DNA of 6,198 bases. It comes from Bryobacterales bacterium. GTDB lineage: Bacteria > Acidobacteriota > Terriglobia > Bryobacterales > Bryobacteraceae. Shown here piece by piece: positions 1 to 6,048 of this stretch; position 1 is the stretch's first letter; every line of letters starts with the position of its first letter. The notes under the pieces are model-generated. The model was not told the origin of the DNA. It made no database searches and saw only the letters and a program-made list of their open reading frames with translations. The stretch lies in the NCBI GenBank assembly GCA_003164075.1, contig PLRZ01000063.1, positions 1-6,198 of the forward strand, read 5' to 3'. A program made the translations under genes and the position numbers.

Positions 1-1101
1 CAGACTGGTATTCCGGACAAGCCACGCCCCTGGCTGATTTCAACGGCACGCTTCAAGGCCATCGACGCGATCCGCCGGCGAGCGCGCTTCGACGGGGCAC
101 AGAGAGATCTTGTTGCCCACATGGAATCGCGCGTCAACGACGCTCCGGGCGGAAATGAAGAGACCGGAGATGAAGAGATTGAGGACGATCGCCTCCGTCT
201 GATCTTCACCTGCTGCCATCCCGCTCTGCCTCCGGAGGGACAGGTTGCGCTCACCCTTCGCGAAATCTGCGGCCTGACCACGGAAGAGATCGCCCGCGCA
301 TTTCTGGTGACGCCAGCGACGCTCGCCCAACGCATCGTACGCGCCAAGGCAAAGATTCGAGAGACGCCGATTCCATACGAGGTGCCGACGCCGCAGGAAT
401 TGCCGGAGCGGCTGGACGCGGTGCTTCAGGTCGTCTATCTCGTCTTTAACGAGGGCTATTCGGCTGCGGCGGGAGCGGAAGTAACGCGAGCCGAGATCAC
501 CGGCGAGGCGATCCGGCTTGGACGGTTGCTGGCCGGGCTCCAGCCGGAGCCGGAAGTCAATGGGCTGCTTGCTCTGATGTTGCTGCAGGAATCCCGGCGC
601 GCGGCGAGGACCTCGCCGGCCGGAGAGCTGATTTTGCTGGAGCATCAAGACCGCGCGCTCTGGAACCGCGAACAGATTGCGGAGGGAGTGGGATTGGTGG
701 AGAAAGCCCTGAGCTCGCGTCGCTTCGGCCCTTACACACTGCAAGCTGCGATTGCGGCCGTTCATGCGGAGGCGGAATCGACCGCTGCGACCGACTGGCG
801 GCAGATTGTTGCGCTTTACAACCAATTGGTACGAATTCAGCCTTCGCCGGTCGCATATCTAAATCGCGCCGTGGCCATTGCCATGTGCGATGGTCCAGAG
901 GCCGGTCTGAAGCATATCGACGCGGTGTTGGAGCATGGCGAATTGGCAAATTACTACCTGGCGCATTCAGCCCGCGCAGAGTTGTACCGCAGGCTCGGCA
1001 GGACCGCTGAGGCTCGGGCTTCTTATGAGAGGGCGTTGGCGCTGACCCAACAGGAACCGGAGCGGCAATTCCTGCAGGAACGGATTCGGCAGTTGAAATA
1101 A
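1..1101 (+). CDS. ECF sigma factor, ECF42-like, with C-terminal TPR extension (5' end missing)
   Basis: This is an alternative RNA polymerase sigma factor that directs core enzyme to its own promoters. The reading frame is open from base 1, so the N-terminus lies outside the window; 366 residues are visible. Residues 8-30 (PRPWLISTARFKAIDAIRRR) are the end of sigma region 2. Region 4 with its helix-turn-helix covers about residues 68-120 (IFTCCHPAL, LTTEEIARAF, TLAQRIVRAKAKI). Next comes the family-specific block around residues 137-156 (VVYLVFNEGYSAA), then the conserved LLEHQDRALWNR and GPYTLQAAIAAVHAE motifs, and a TPR-like helical C-terminus (YLAHSARAELYRRLGR, ASYERALAL). In this family the C-terminal extension is thought to take the place of a separate anti-sigma factor, and none is visible here. 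An ATG at 121 exists, but starting there would remove region 2. Two DGPF-family genes follow on the same strand, the usual partners of ECF42 sigma factors. Family assignment is confident; the inducing signal is unknown. Confidence 0.93.
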   Translation, partial: QTGIPDKPRPWLISTARFKAIDAIRRRARFDGAQRDLVAHMESRVNDAPGGNEETGDEEIEDDRLRLIFTCCHPALPPEGQVALTLREICGLTTEEIARAFLVTPATLAQRIVRAKAKIRETPIPYEVPTPQELPERLDAVLQVVYLVFNEGYSAAAGAEVTRAEITGEAIRLGRLLAGLQPEPEVNGLLALMLLQESRRAARTSPAGELILLEHQDRALWNREQIAEGVGLVEKALSSRRFGPYTLQAAIAAVHAEAESTAATDWRQIVALYNQLVRIQPSPVAYLNRAVAIAMCDGPEAGLKHIDAVLEHGELANYYLAHSARAELYRRLGRTAEARASYERALALTQQEPERQFLQERIRQLK

Positions 1102-1114
1102 AAATTGGAGTGGC

Positions 1115-1140
1115 TGTCGATTTTCGGTTTCCCCAACGAC
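1115..1140 (+). promoter_or_regulatory. Candidate ECF42-type promoter upstream of the first DGPF gene
   Basis: TGTCGA (1115-1120) is followed after exactly 16 bases by CGAC (1137-1140). As I recall it, the published consensus for ECF42 sigma factors is TGTCGA at -35 and CGAC or CGTC at -10, so both boxes match perfectly. Transcription would begin near 1146, giving a leader of about 85 bases before the DGPF start at 1231. The adjacent upstream gene encodes a sigma factor of this family, which supports local control. The sigma gene's own promoter is outside the window. Confidence 0.7.
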
Positions 1141-1196
1141 TATAGGACAAGAGAACGATGAGCGACGATTCCTGAGTGAACAGGAAACGAGTCATC
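1140..1196 (+). promoter_or_regulatory. 5' leader with conserved box and stem-loop, copy 1
   Basis: The segment opens with CTATAGG (1140-1146) and a purine-rich run ending in ATGAGC (1158-1163). Aligned without gaps at an offset of 501, it matches the leader of the next DGPF gene at 18 of 24 positions (1140-1163 against 1641-1664). A stem-loop follows: TTCCTG (1169-1174) pairs with CAGGAA (1181-1186) around a 6-base loop, and an outer stem GATGA (1157-1161) pairs with TCATC (1192-1196). There is no T-run, so it is not a classical terminator. It could affect mRNA stability or translation; its function is not known. Confidence 0.45.
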
Positions 1197-1230
1197 GGAA
1201 ACAAACCACAGAAAACAAGGAGAAAAAGTC

Positions 1231-1608
1231 ATGCCACAATATCTGGTCGCTAATTACCTCCCCGACGACTTTGACCCGTCCACCGTAACCGAAGCGATGA
1301 TCGAGGAGATCCACGCGCTCAACCGCGAATTGATTGCTGCCGGCGTGAGGAAGTTCGCCTGCGGAATTTCCCCGGCCGCCAACGCGAAGACGCTGCGGAA
1401 GCAGCCCGACGGCAAGGTGCTGGTCACCGACGGACCGTACACCGAGACCAAGGAGCACATGGGCGGTTTCTGGATACTGGAATGCGCAGACCTGGAAGAG
1501 GCGCTGACGTGGGCGCGCAAGGGCGCCATCTCCTGCGATGCGGCGGGCGAGGTGCGCGAGCTTCTTTTCTTCCCGGCTCCGGAACAAGGATCGGGCGGAA
1601 GCACGTAA
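1231..1608 (+). CDS. DGPF/YCII-related protein 1
   Basis: This is a small 125-residue protein of the DGPF (YCII-related) family, with the expected alpha/beta ferredoxin-like fold and probably cytoplasmic. The family signature is at residues 65-75 (VTDGPYTETKE), preceded by GKV and followed by GGFWILECADLEEA, the typical order. No signal peptide or membrane segment is seen. The start is well set: AAGGAG at 1217-1222 stands 8 bases before ATG. These proteins are usually encoded next to ECF42 sigma factors, and the candidate ECF42 promoter at 1115-1140 drives this gene. Some YciI relatives have been linked to hydrolase-like or dehalogenase-like activity through a His/Asp pair, but no reaction can be assigned to this one. 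The C-terminal tail (EQGSGGST) is short and flexible. Confidence 0.93.
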   Translation: MPQYLVANYLPDDFDPSTVTEAMIEEIHALNRELIAAGVRKFACGISPAANAKTLRKQPDGKVLVTDGPYTETKEHMGGFWILECADLEEALTWARKGAISCDAAGEVRELLFFPAPEQGSGGST

Positions 1609-1640
1609 ACAACCTGGTCATTGCGGCCCCAGAACACGCG

Positions 1641-1689
1641 CTATAGGGAACGAGAGGAATGAGCCGGCGCAACACTCTGGCGCCGGTTC
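1641..1689 (+). promoter_or_regulatory. 5' leader with conserved box and strong stem-loop, copy 2
   Basis: This segment repeats the leader ahead of the first DGPF gene: CTATAGG (1641-1647), a purine-rich stretch, then ATGAGC (1659-1664). It is followed by a strong stem-loop, GAGCCGGCGC (1661-1670) pairing with GCGCCGGTTC (1680-1689) through 10 pairs including one G-U, with a 9-base loop. No T-run follows, and the ribosome binding site of the next gene begins 15 bases downstream. The positions equivalent to the upstream ECF42 promoter boxes read GGTCAT and GCGC, so a functional ECF42 promoter here is doubtful. A role as an mRNA stability or processing element within a DGPF operon is possible. 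Confidence 0.45.
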
Positions 1690-1716
1690 CACCGATTCGC
1701 TGTGAGGAGAAGAACA

Positions 1717-2118
1717 ATGAAATACATCTGTTTGGGATACTACGACAAAGGTAAATTCGAGGCCATGACTGAGAGCGAGCGAAATGGCTCGTTCGACAGA
1801 TGCTTTGAATACGACGATCACCTTCGCGCCAACGGGCACTGGGGTGGTGGCGAAGCGCTTCAGGGTCCGGAAACCGCCTTAACCCTGTCCGGGAAGAACG
1901 GCAAAGTGGTAACGACCGACGGTCCCTATGCGGAAACCAAGGAACAACTCGGCGGCATTCTTGTCCTTGAGGCGAGGGACATGAACCATGCTGTACATCT
2001 GATCGGCCAGCATCCGGCGCTGACATTTGGCAGCATTTTCGAGATTCGGCCGGTTGGGGACATGAGCGAAATCATGAAGGCAAGCGAGCAGCGGCGGAGC
2101 CAGAACACTGCGGGCTGA
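1717..2118 (+). CDS. DGPF/YCII-related protein 2
   Basis: This is a 133-residue protein of the YCII/DGPF family but of a different subtype from its neighbour. It begins MKYICLGYYD, has the ERNGSFDRCFEYDDHLRANGH helix (about residues 21-41), the GGEALQGPETALTL strand, the signature VTTDGPYAETKEQLGG (65-80), and ends with an FEIRPV strand (109-113) plus a polar tail. The ATG at 1717 is chosen over an in-frame GTG at 1702 for two reasons: GAGGAG (1704-1709) lies 7 bases before it, and MKYICLGYYD is the standard family N-terminus. It follows the first DGPF gene by 108 bases in the same direction and is probably co-transcribed, with the hairpin leader in between. Its biochemical role is unknown; it is probably part of the regulon of the upstream sigma factor. 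Confidence 0.93.
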   Translation: MKYICLGYYDKGKFEAMTESERNGSFDRCFEYDDHLRANGHWGGGEALQGPETALTLSGKNGKVVTTDGPYAETKEQLGGILVLEARDMNHAVHLIGQHPALTFGSIFEIRPVGDMSEIMKASEQRRSQNTAG

Positions 2119-2358
2119 AGACGGTTCTGCTTTGTCACCGGTGGAATCGACGAAGCGCCGCCAGGTTCCAGGAAAGCCGCGGGCAGTGCGCAGGGGGGCA
2201 AAGCGCGAACTGTCAACTGGTGCGAACAGGCCAATGCGCTCATCGACAGGATTGCGGGAGAATGGTCGCCCACTCGGATAGAGGTCCCGAAACGGCGTTC
2301 GGGGAGATGGCCACTCCGCCGACGCCAGGAAAGCCTAAACGGAACACAATGCGACTTA
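2119..2358. other. Intergenic stretch without a recognisable gene
   Basis: The 240 bases between the second DGPF gene and the left inverted repeat contain only short open frames with no family resemblance and no good ribosome binding site. Two copies of an 11-base direct repeat lie here. The stretch could be the remnant of whatever followed the DGPF genes before the element arrived. I see no clear terminator. Confidence 0.5.
2168..2335. repeat. Pair of 11-bp direct repeats (CCAGGAAAGCC)
   Basis: CCAGGAAAGCC occurs at 2168-2178 and again at 2325-2335, 157 bases apart, in non-coding DNA just outside the left end of the putative element. Identity does not extend beyond 11 bases. It may be chance or a leftover of an earlier insertion or duplication. 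Confidence 0.4.
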
Positions 2359-2368
2359 ACCGGCCAAT
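2359..2368 (+). repeat. Left terminal inverted repeat candidate (ACCGGCCAAT)
   Basis: ACCGGCCAAT is the exact reverse complement of 6177-6186. It lies 6 bases beyond the stop codon of the last recombinase gene. Flanking bases are partly similar on the two sides: inside, CTCTG here against GTTCTG at the other end. The 7-base core GGCCAAT also occurs at 2229-2235 and 2603-2609, so the shorter core alone is not distinctive. Confidence 0.5.
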
Positions 2369-2374
2369 CTCTGC

Positions 2375-3523
2375 CTATTTTTCGGGTGGGTTGAGTTTTC
2401 TGGTTTGGGCAAGGATTTTGACGATGCGGTTGGCAAGGCGGCCTAGGAGGCGGCGTGCGGCTTGGTCGTCGACCATGCGTCGGTACATTTCCAGAACGTG
2501 CTGAGCGTTCATTAGCGAAGCGATCAGGCTAGACAAGTCTGGACGCGGCGGAAGACCGGATGAGGTGGTGTGAGTTGGCACGAGATGTCTGGGATGGGAG
2601 AGGGCCAATTGGAACTCGCGCTGGAGATCCTGCTGGGTGATTTCGAGATACTGCAAGGTCATTTCGGGGCTCAGGTGACCGAGAAGTTGCATGACGCTGG
2701 CAAAGCCAACGCCGGCCCGCAGCATCTCGGTTCCATAGGTATGGCGGAATTGGTGGGGAACGATGCGGGCGGTAATTCCGGCCGCCGCCACGGCTTCTTG
2801 CAGAGCAGCGCGGAGTCTGCGGATCAACATGCAACGGCCGCGCGGCCGATGCAACAGCAAACGGCCGGTATCGGGCGCCGTCGGTGGGCGCAGCGAACGG
2901 AGCCGTTCGACCAGTTGACAGACCGTGGAGTCGACGGGAACCCAGCGTTCCGTTTTGAGCTTGCCCAGCGGCACATGAATGGCCCAGCGGTCGGGTCCGA
3001 GAGGACGCAAGCAATCCACGGAGAGATCGACACACTCGCCAATGCGCATGCCGGTGTGACGGAGAAGCAACAAGGCAGTGCTGAGCAGATCGTTGCGGCG
3101 CAGTAATTCCCGCTGGATGAGTTGATCCTGTTCGGGAGTCAGAGGGCGCGGCAGACGGTGCTCCTTGCGGGGCACGTCGTCCCGGCCGAGCAGATGGGCC
3201 AGGGCCGGGAGTTGTCGCGTCCAGGCGAGTTCTTCCAGCATACGGCGCAGACAGATCACACGGTTGGCGCGTGTGATGGTGGCCAGTGGCGGGTGGTGCG
3301 ACCGCAGAAATGCCAGCCAGCCGAGGATATGGGGATCGCGGTGCAGTTGCGCGAGCGAACGGACGGCAGGATACCGCGCGCCGAGATAAGTCAGAAAGAG
3401 CCGGACGGTTCCGCGATAAGAGGTAATGGAGGAATCCCCCAGCGAAGTAGTCACCGATTCCGCCGCTGGGCGGAAAAACTTCGACAGCGGATGCGTAGGT
3501 AGGGGAAGACGTTTTGGTTTCAT
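2375..3523 (-). CDS. Tyrosine recombinase/integrase 2 (382 residues)
   Basis: This is a DNA strand-exchange enzyme of the tyrosine recombinase (phage integrase, XerC/D-like) family. Residues about 23-113 form the N-terminal SAM-like core-binding domain. The catalytic domain follows with all six positions visible: Arg160 (HTGMRIGE), Lys188/190 (LGKLKTERW), His257 and Arg260 (PHQFRHTYGTEM), His283 (LLGHLS) and the nucleophile Tyr292 (TLQYLEI). About 90 residues follow the tyrosine, including a helical tail (338-376) that is longer than in a plain Xer protein. The ATG at 3521-3523 overlaps the stop of the preceding recombinase gene as ATGA. No strong ribosome binding site precedes it, so translation probably depends on coupling. 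It ends with TAG just inside the left inverted repeat. It is clearly different in sequence from the neighbouring recombinase, suggesting two non-equivalent subunits or roles. Confidence 0.95.
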   Translation of the reverse strand: MKPKRLPLPTHPLSKFFRPAAESVTTSLGDSSITSYRGTVRLFLTYLGARYPAVRSLAQLHRDPHILGWLAFLRSHHPPLATITRANRVICLRRMLEELAWTRQLPALAHLLGRDDVPRKEHRLPRPLTPEQDQLIQRELLRRNDLLSTALLLLRHTGMRIGECVDLSVDCLRPLGPDRWAIHVPLGKLKTERWVPVDSTVCQLVERLRSLRPPTAPDTGRLLLHRPRGRCMLIRRLRAALQEAVAAAGITARIVPHQFRHTYGTEMLRAGVGFASVMQLLGHLSPEMTLQYLEITQQDLQREFQLALSHPRHLVPTHTTSSGLPPRPDLSSLIASLMNAQHVLEMYRRMVDDQAARRLLGRLANRIVKILAQTRKLNPPEK

Positions 3524-4569
3524 GGCTGCACCGGGACCGGCGAAGTGGGGCGGACGATCTGGGCGACGGCACGAGCGTATTGCTCCCAGACGTCTTGCGG
3601 TGTGATCTGCAGATAGACCATGGTGGTTTGAATCTGTGCATGGCCCATGAGCTGCATCAGGGCGGGCAAACTGATGCCGGCGCGAACCATGTCGGTAGCG
3701 AAGGTGTGCCGAAACCGGTGCGGGTTCGCCTTGGTGACGTTAGTGGTTCGCCGGTGATGCCGGAACAGGGAACGCAGACCGGCAGGTGTCATCCGGCTGC
3801 CGCGCGCCGGCCCTTTGAGACAAACGAATAACGCCTGGCCACAGAGGGGCGGTCGTTCCAGGCACATGTAGTGATCGAGCAGTTCCACTGATTCGCGAGT
3901 CAGTGGCAGCACGCGAATCCTCTTGCCCTTGCCCAAGACGCGGATCTGCGAGTCCGGGAACTGAACGTCCTCGCGGTTGAGTGCTAAGACTTCGCAGGAC
4001 CGCAAGCCATGCAGTAACATCAGTCCGACGATGGCTAAGTCGCGCGATGTGCGGAAGCTGGACCAGAAGCGGGCGACTTCCTCCACAGTTAACGGCACAA
4101 TCACGCGTTTGGGCGTCTTGACCCGCAACTGAGTCAGCGCCGGGCGCAGCCTCCCATAGCCGAGCCGCGATTGCCGCCGGTACCAGTCCTGAAAGCCGGG
4201 CGCAAACAGAGTCGCGGCCTCGGGAAACTCACGCCGCAGGGCGCGTTCGGCGGTTCCTACGCGGCGGTTGACGCTGGCGGCGGCAGGCGGGGGATTCTGG
4301 TTGACCTGGAAGCGAATGTAGTCGAGGAATGTGGATTCGGTCAAGGCCTGTTCGGCGATGCCGGAGTTCTTGTGCGCGGCCGTCCACCAGCGGTGGAAAT
4401 GGAGTAGATCGTGGGCATAGCTGCGCAGTGAGGAATCGGCTACACCACGGACTCGCTGCTGATCCAGATATCGATTGACCCAATCCACCTCCTGGCCGGT
4501 CTGCTCGACCACTCGAAACGGACTTTGCGCGTTGCTCAGTCCGCGCTGGTAAGTTACCTGGAACCTCAT
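3520..4569 (-). CDS. Tyrosine recombinase/integrase 1 (349 residues)
   Basis: This is a second tyrosine recombinase, expected to bind the element ends and catalyse strand exchange through a covalent 3'-phosphotyrosine. The core-binding domain spans about residues 25-130 (VNRYLDQQRVRGVADSSLRSYAHDL is its first helix region). Catalytic positions are Arg190 (HGLRSCEVLAL), Lys214/216 (GKGKRIRVLPL), His284 and Arg287 (NPHRFRHTFATDM), His310 (LMGHAQ) and Tyr319 (TMVYLQI), all intact. The start is taken at 4569 because ATG there overlaps the upstream stop (ATGA) and GGAGGAGG (+ strand 4577-4584) stands 7 bases before it. The frame could start at 4593, but that would lie inside the preceding gene and lacks this spacing. 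Its stop overlaps the next recombinase start. No passenger genes separate the two recombinases. Confidence 0.95.
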   Translation of the reverse strand: MRFQVTYQRGLSNAQSPFRVVEQTGQEVDWVNRYLDQQRVRGVADSSLRSYAHDLLHFHRWWTAAHKNSGIAEQALTESTFLDYIRFQVNQNPPPAAASVNRRVGTAERALRREFPEAATLFAPGFQDWYRRQSRLGYGRLRPALTQLRVKTPKRVIVPLTVEEVARFWSSFRTSRDLAIVGLMLLHGLRSCEVLALNREDVQFPDSQIRVLGKGKRIRVLPLTRESVELLDHYMCLERPPLCGQALFVCLKGPARGSRMTPAGLRSLFRHHRRTTNVTKANPHRFRHTFATDMVRAGISLPALMQLMGHAQIQTTMVYLQITPQDVWEQYARAVAQIVRPTSPVPVQP

Positions 4570-5537
4570 CGGCAAGCCTCCTCCAACAGGCATTGAAACT
4601 CAGGAGCATTGCCGCCACAGACAAAGAAACTGTTCGGATCGTGGCCCTCGGGCAAGGAGATCAGGCGAGTAGCTACACCTCGTTGCCGGAGAGTTAGTAA
4701 GAGGCGCTGCGCTGCCAGTTGGCCGCTGCCGTTACTGTCGGTATCGAAGGCCAGATAGACGGTGCGAGGACCATCGCACAACTGCCGAAGCTGCCGCGCA
4801 TTGAGATGGGTTCCCAGAGAACAGGTGACGTTGTGAAAGGCCGCCTGCCACAAGGCAGCATAGTCGAACAGGCCCTCGACGAGAATTACTTCCGGATATT
4901 GCCGGGCTTGCTCCCATGAGTACAAGCCGCCTTTAGAGCCCGGCAGGAAACGGTGGGCCGGGGCCGCGGGCGAGAGACTGCGGCCATAGAGATTGCCTTC
5001 CAGCGGGAAGACGATGCGGTGTATGTATGAGTCGTAGCCGGCGGCGGTGACTAATCCGGCTTCTCGCAGAGCGGGCAGCGGGTAGCCTAACTGAGTCAAC
5101 CAACCTCTTAGACAACCGCCGGGCGCATAACCAATGCGCATTTGCTCGATCAGTTCCGGCGAGCGCAGTCCGCGCCGGTCGAGATAGTCAACCGCCTCGC
5201 TGCGGCGGTGTAACTGGACGCGATAGAACCGGGACACTTCATCTAACAAGGGCCCGGCGCCGCGCCATTGGCGCAGTAACTCCAAGGCTTCTAAGAATCT
5301 CACCTGGTGGTAGAGCTCGGCAAAGCGGATTACGTCCCCGCCGCGTCCACAGCCGTAGCAGTAGAAAAGGTCTTTGTGGGGATCCACCAGGAAGCTTGGT
5401 TGGCGATCTTCATGCAACGGACACAGCCCCATCCACCGGCCACGGCTGAGTGGCCGCGCCGGGTTCCAATCGTGCGCTTGCAGATAGCCCAACAGCGGAA
5501 TCTGCCGTTTCAAGTCGTCGAGAGCCTGGCGATTCAC
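4566..5537 (-). CDS. Short DnaG-like primase: CHC2 zinc finger plus TOPRIM (323 residues)
   Basis: This protein resembles the N-terminal and catalytic parts of bacterial DNA primase DnaG, which makes RNA primers on single-stranded DNA. The CHC2 zinc finger is at residues 39-63 with ligands Cys39, His42, Cys60 and Cys63 (LCPLHED, FYCYGCGRGGD). The DnaG-like linker includes RGLRSPELIEQMRIGYAPG (122-140) and HRIVFPLEGNLYGRSL (173-188). The TOPRIM fold has its glutamate at Glu221 (LVEGLFDY), the DxD pair Asp265/Asp267 (AFDTDSNG), and GHDPNSFF near the end. The C-terminal helicase-binding domain of full DnaG (about 600 residues) is absent. GTG at 5537 is taken as the start because it overlaps the upstream stop (GTGA), a GGAGG lies 10 bases before it, and sequence upstream in this frame has no family resemblance. 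Catalytic residues look intact, but activity is inferred. The protein probably serves replication or repair of the element's transposition intermediate. Confidence 0.88.
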   Translation of the reverse strand: MNRQALDDLKRQIPLLGYLQAHDWNPARPLSRGRWMGLCPLHEDRQPSFLVDPHKDLFYCYGCGRGGDVIRFAELYHQVRFLEALELLRQWRGAGPLLDEVSRFYRVQLHRRSEAVDYLDRRGLRSPELIEQMRIGYAPGGCLRGWLTQLGYPLPALREAGLVTAAGYDSYIHRIVFPLEGNLYGRSLSPAAPAHRFLPGSKGGLYSWEQARQYPEVILVEGLFDYAALWQAAFHNVTCSLGTHLNARQLRQLCDGPRTVYLAFDTDSNGSGQLAAQRLLLTLRQRGVATRLISLPEGHDPNSFFVCGGNAPEFQCLLEEACR

Positions 5538-5986
5538 GGACTTCTTGCCTCCATCGGCAGAATACGGCAGACCGCGGCGAGATCCCAGGCAAGGATGGTG
5601 GGTGCCTGAAAAACGAGCTCGCCGAGAGCCCCGGCCGTCAGCCAGCACCACAGGCTGAGCAGCCGGCGATGTGCCCAGCGGCGCAGGGTGGAGGGATCGG
5701 GCAAGCGGAACGGGTCTTGGCAGTGCGGCGCCGCTTGCTCCACGGAAGCGCCCGCGGCGATGTTCGCGCAGGCTTGCTGGCGGCAACGCAGGGTGAAAGG
5801 CGCCGACGGCGCGAGCCAGTCGGGCAAGATCGTGAAGGTCGTCCGGCAGGGATGACAGATTCCGCGGCGCACCCAAATGGCTTCGTGGCGGTCATCGTGG
5901 GCCGGGCGGAGCCGCCGTCCATGACCGATGATCGTCTGCTCCTGACAGATTGGACATTGCCTCGGGAGGAGATCCAACGGGATCAC
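5534..5986 (-). CDS. Small zinc-ribbon/HTH protein, DUF6431-like (150 residues)
   Basis: This is the first gene of the - strand operon. Residues 11-47 form a zinc ribbon with two Cys pairs, C11-x2-C14 (QCPICQ) and C44-x2-C47 (ICHPCRT). A helix-rich part follows at about 66-112, with PSTLRRWAHRRLLSL resembling a recognition helix. The layout recalls the DUF6431 proteins found with transposases and recombinases, and more loosely the InsA-type zinc-ribbon/HTH regulators of insertion sequences; that assignment is from memory of the pattern. A DNA-binding role in regulation or end recognition is an inference. The start is GTG at 5984-5986. The frame stays open upstream but offers no other ATG, GTG or TTG before a stop, and the ribosome binding site is weak, so expression may be low. 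The stop overlaps the primase start (GTGA). Confidence 0.72.
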   Translation of the reverse strand: MIPLDLLPRQCPICQEQTIIGHGRRLRPAHDDRHEAIWVRRGICHPCRTTFTILPDWLAPSAPFTLRCRQQACANIAAGASVEQAAPHCQDPFRLPDPSTLRRWAHRRLLSLWCWLTAGALGELVFQAPTILAWDLAAVCRILPMEARSP

Positions 5987-6019
5987 CCCGGGACGGTGTT
6001 GTCTTTCGTCTCTGGTAGT

Positions 6020-6036
6020 GTGATAAAAAGAATCAC
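6020..6036. promoter_or_regulatory. Small palindrome over the -10 box (GTGAT-N7-ATCAC)
   Basis: GTGAT (6020-6024) and ATCAC (6032-6036) form a 5-bp inverted repeat around an A-rich 7-base spacer. The left arm coincides with the predicted -10 box, so this is a plausible operator half-site pair for a dimeric regulator. Short arms keep confidence low. Confidence 0.35.
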
Positions 6037-6048
6037 GGCTGGTGTGAA
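6020..6048 (-). promoter_or_regulatory. Candidate sigma-70-type promoter of the recombinase operon
   Basis: Read on the - strand, TTCACA (+ strand 6043-6048; 5 of 6 to TTGACA) and TATCAC (6020-6025; 4 of 6 to TATAAT) are separated by exactly 17 bases. Transcription would start near 6012, leaving a leader of about 25 bases before the GTG at 5986. Both boxes overlap inverted repeats, which suggests a repressor can block it. Confidence 0.55.

Noticed and set aside
40..1204. Long - strand open frames opposite the sigma factor gene
   Set aside because: They are antisense to an unambiguous sigma factor and have compositions typical of GC-rich shadow frames.
2101..2129. Possible terminator after the second DGPF gene (CAGAAC/GTTCTG)
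   Set aside because: Only 6 pairs around a 17-base loop, partly inside the coding end, with only CTTTG following; too weak to call.
2529..3641. Long - strand open frame (370 codons) overlapping both recombinases in another frame
   Set aside because: The overlapping frames contain full tyrosine recombinase motifs; this one is Ser/Pro/Arg-rich and matches nothing.
5538..5876. N-terminal extension of the primase-like frame by about 113 codons
   Set aside because: The extension lies wholly inside the zinc-ribbon gene in another frame and has no domain; the GTG overlapping the upstream stop gives a DnaG-like N-terminus.
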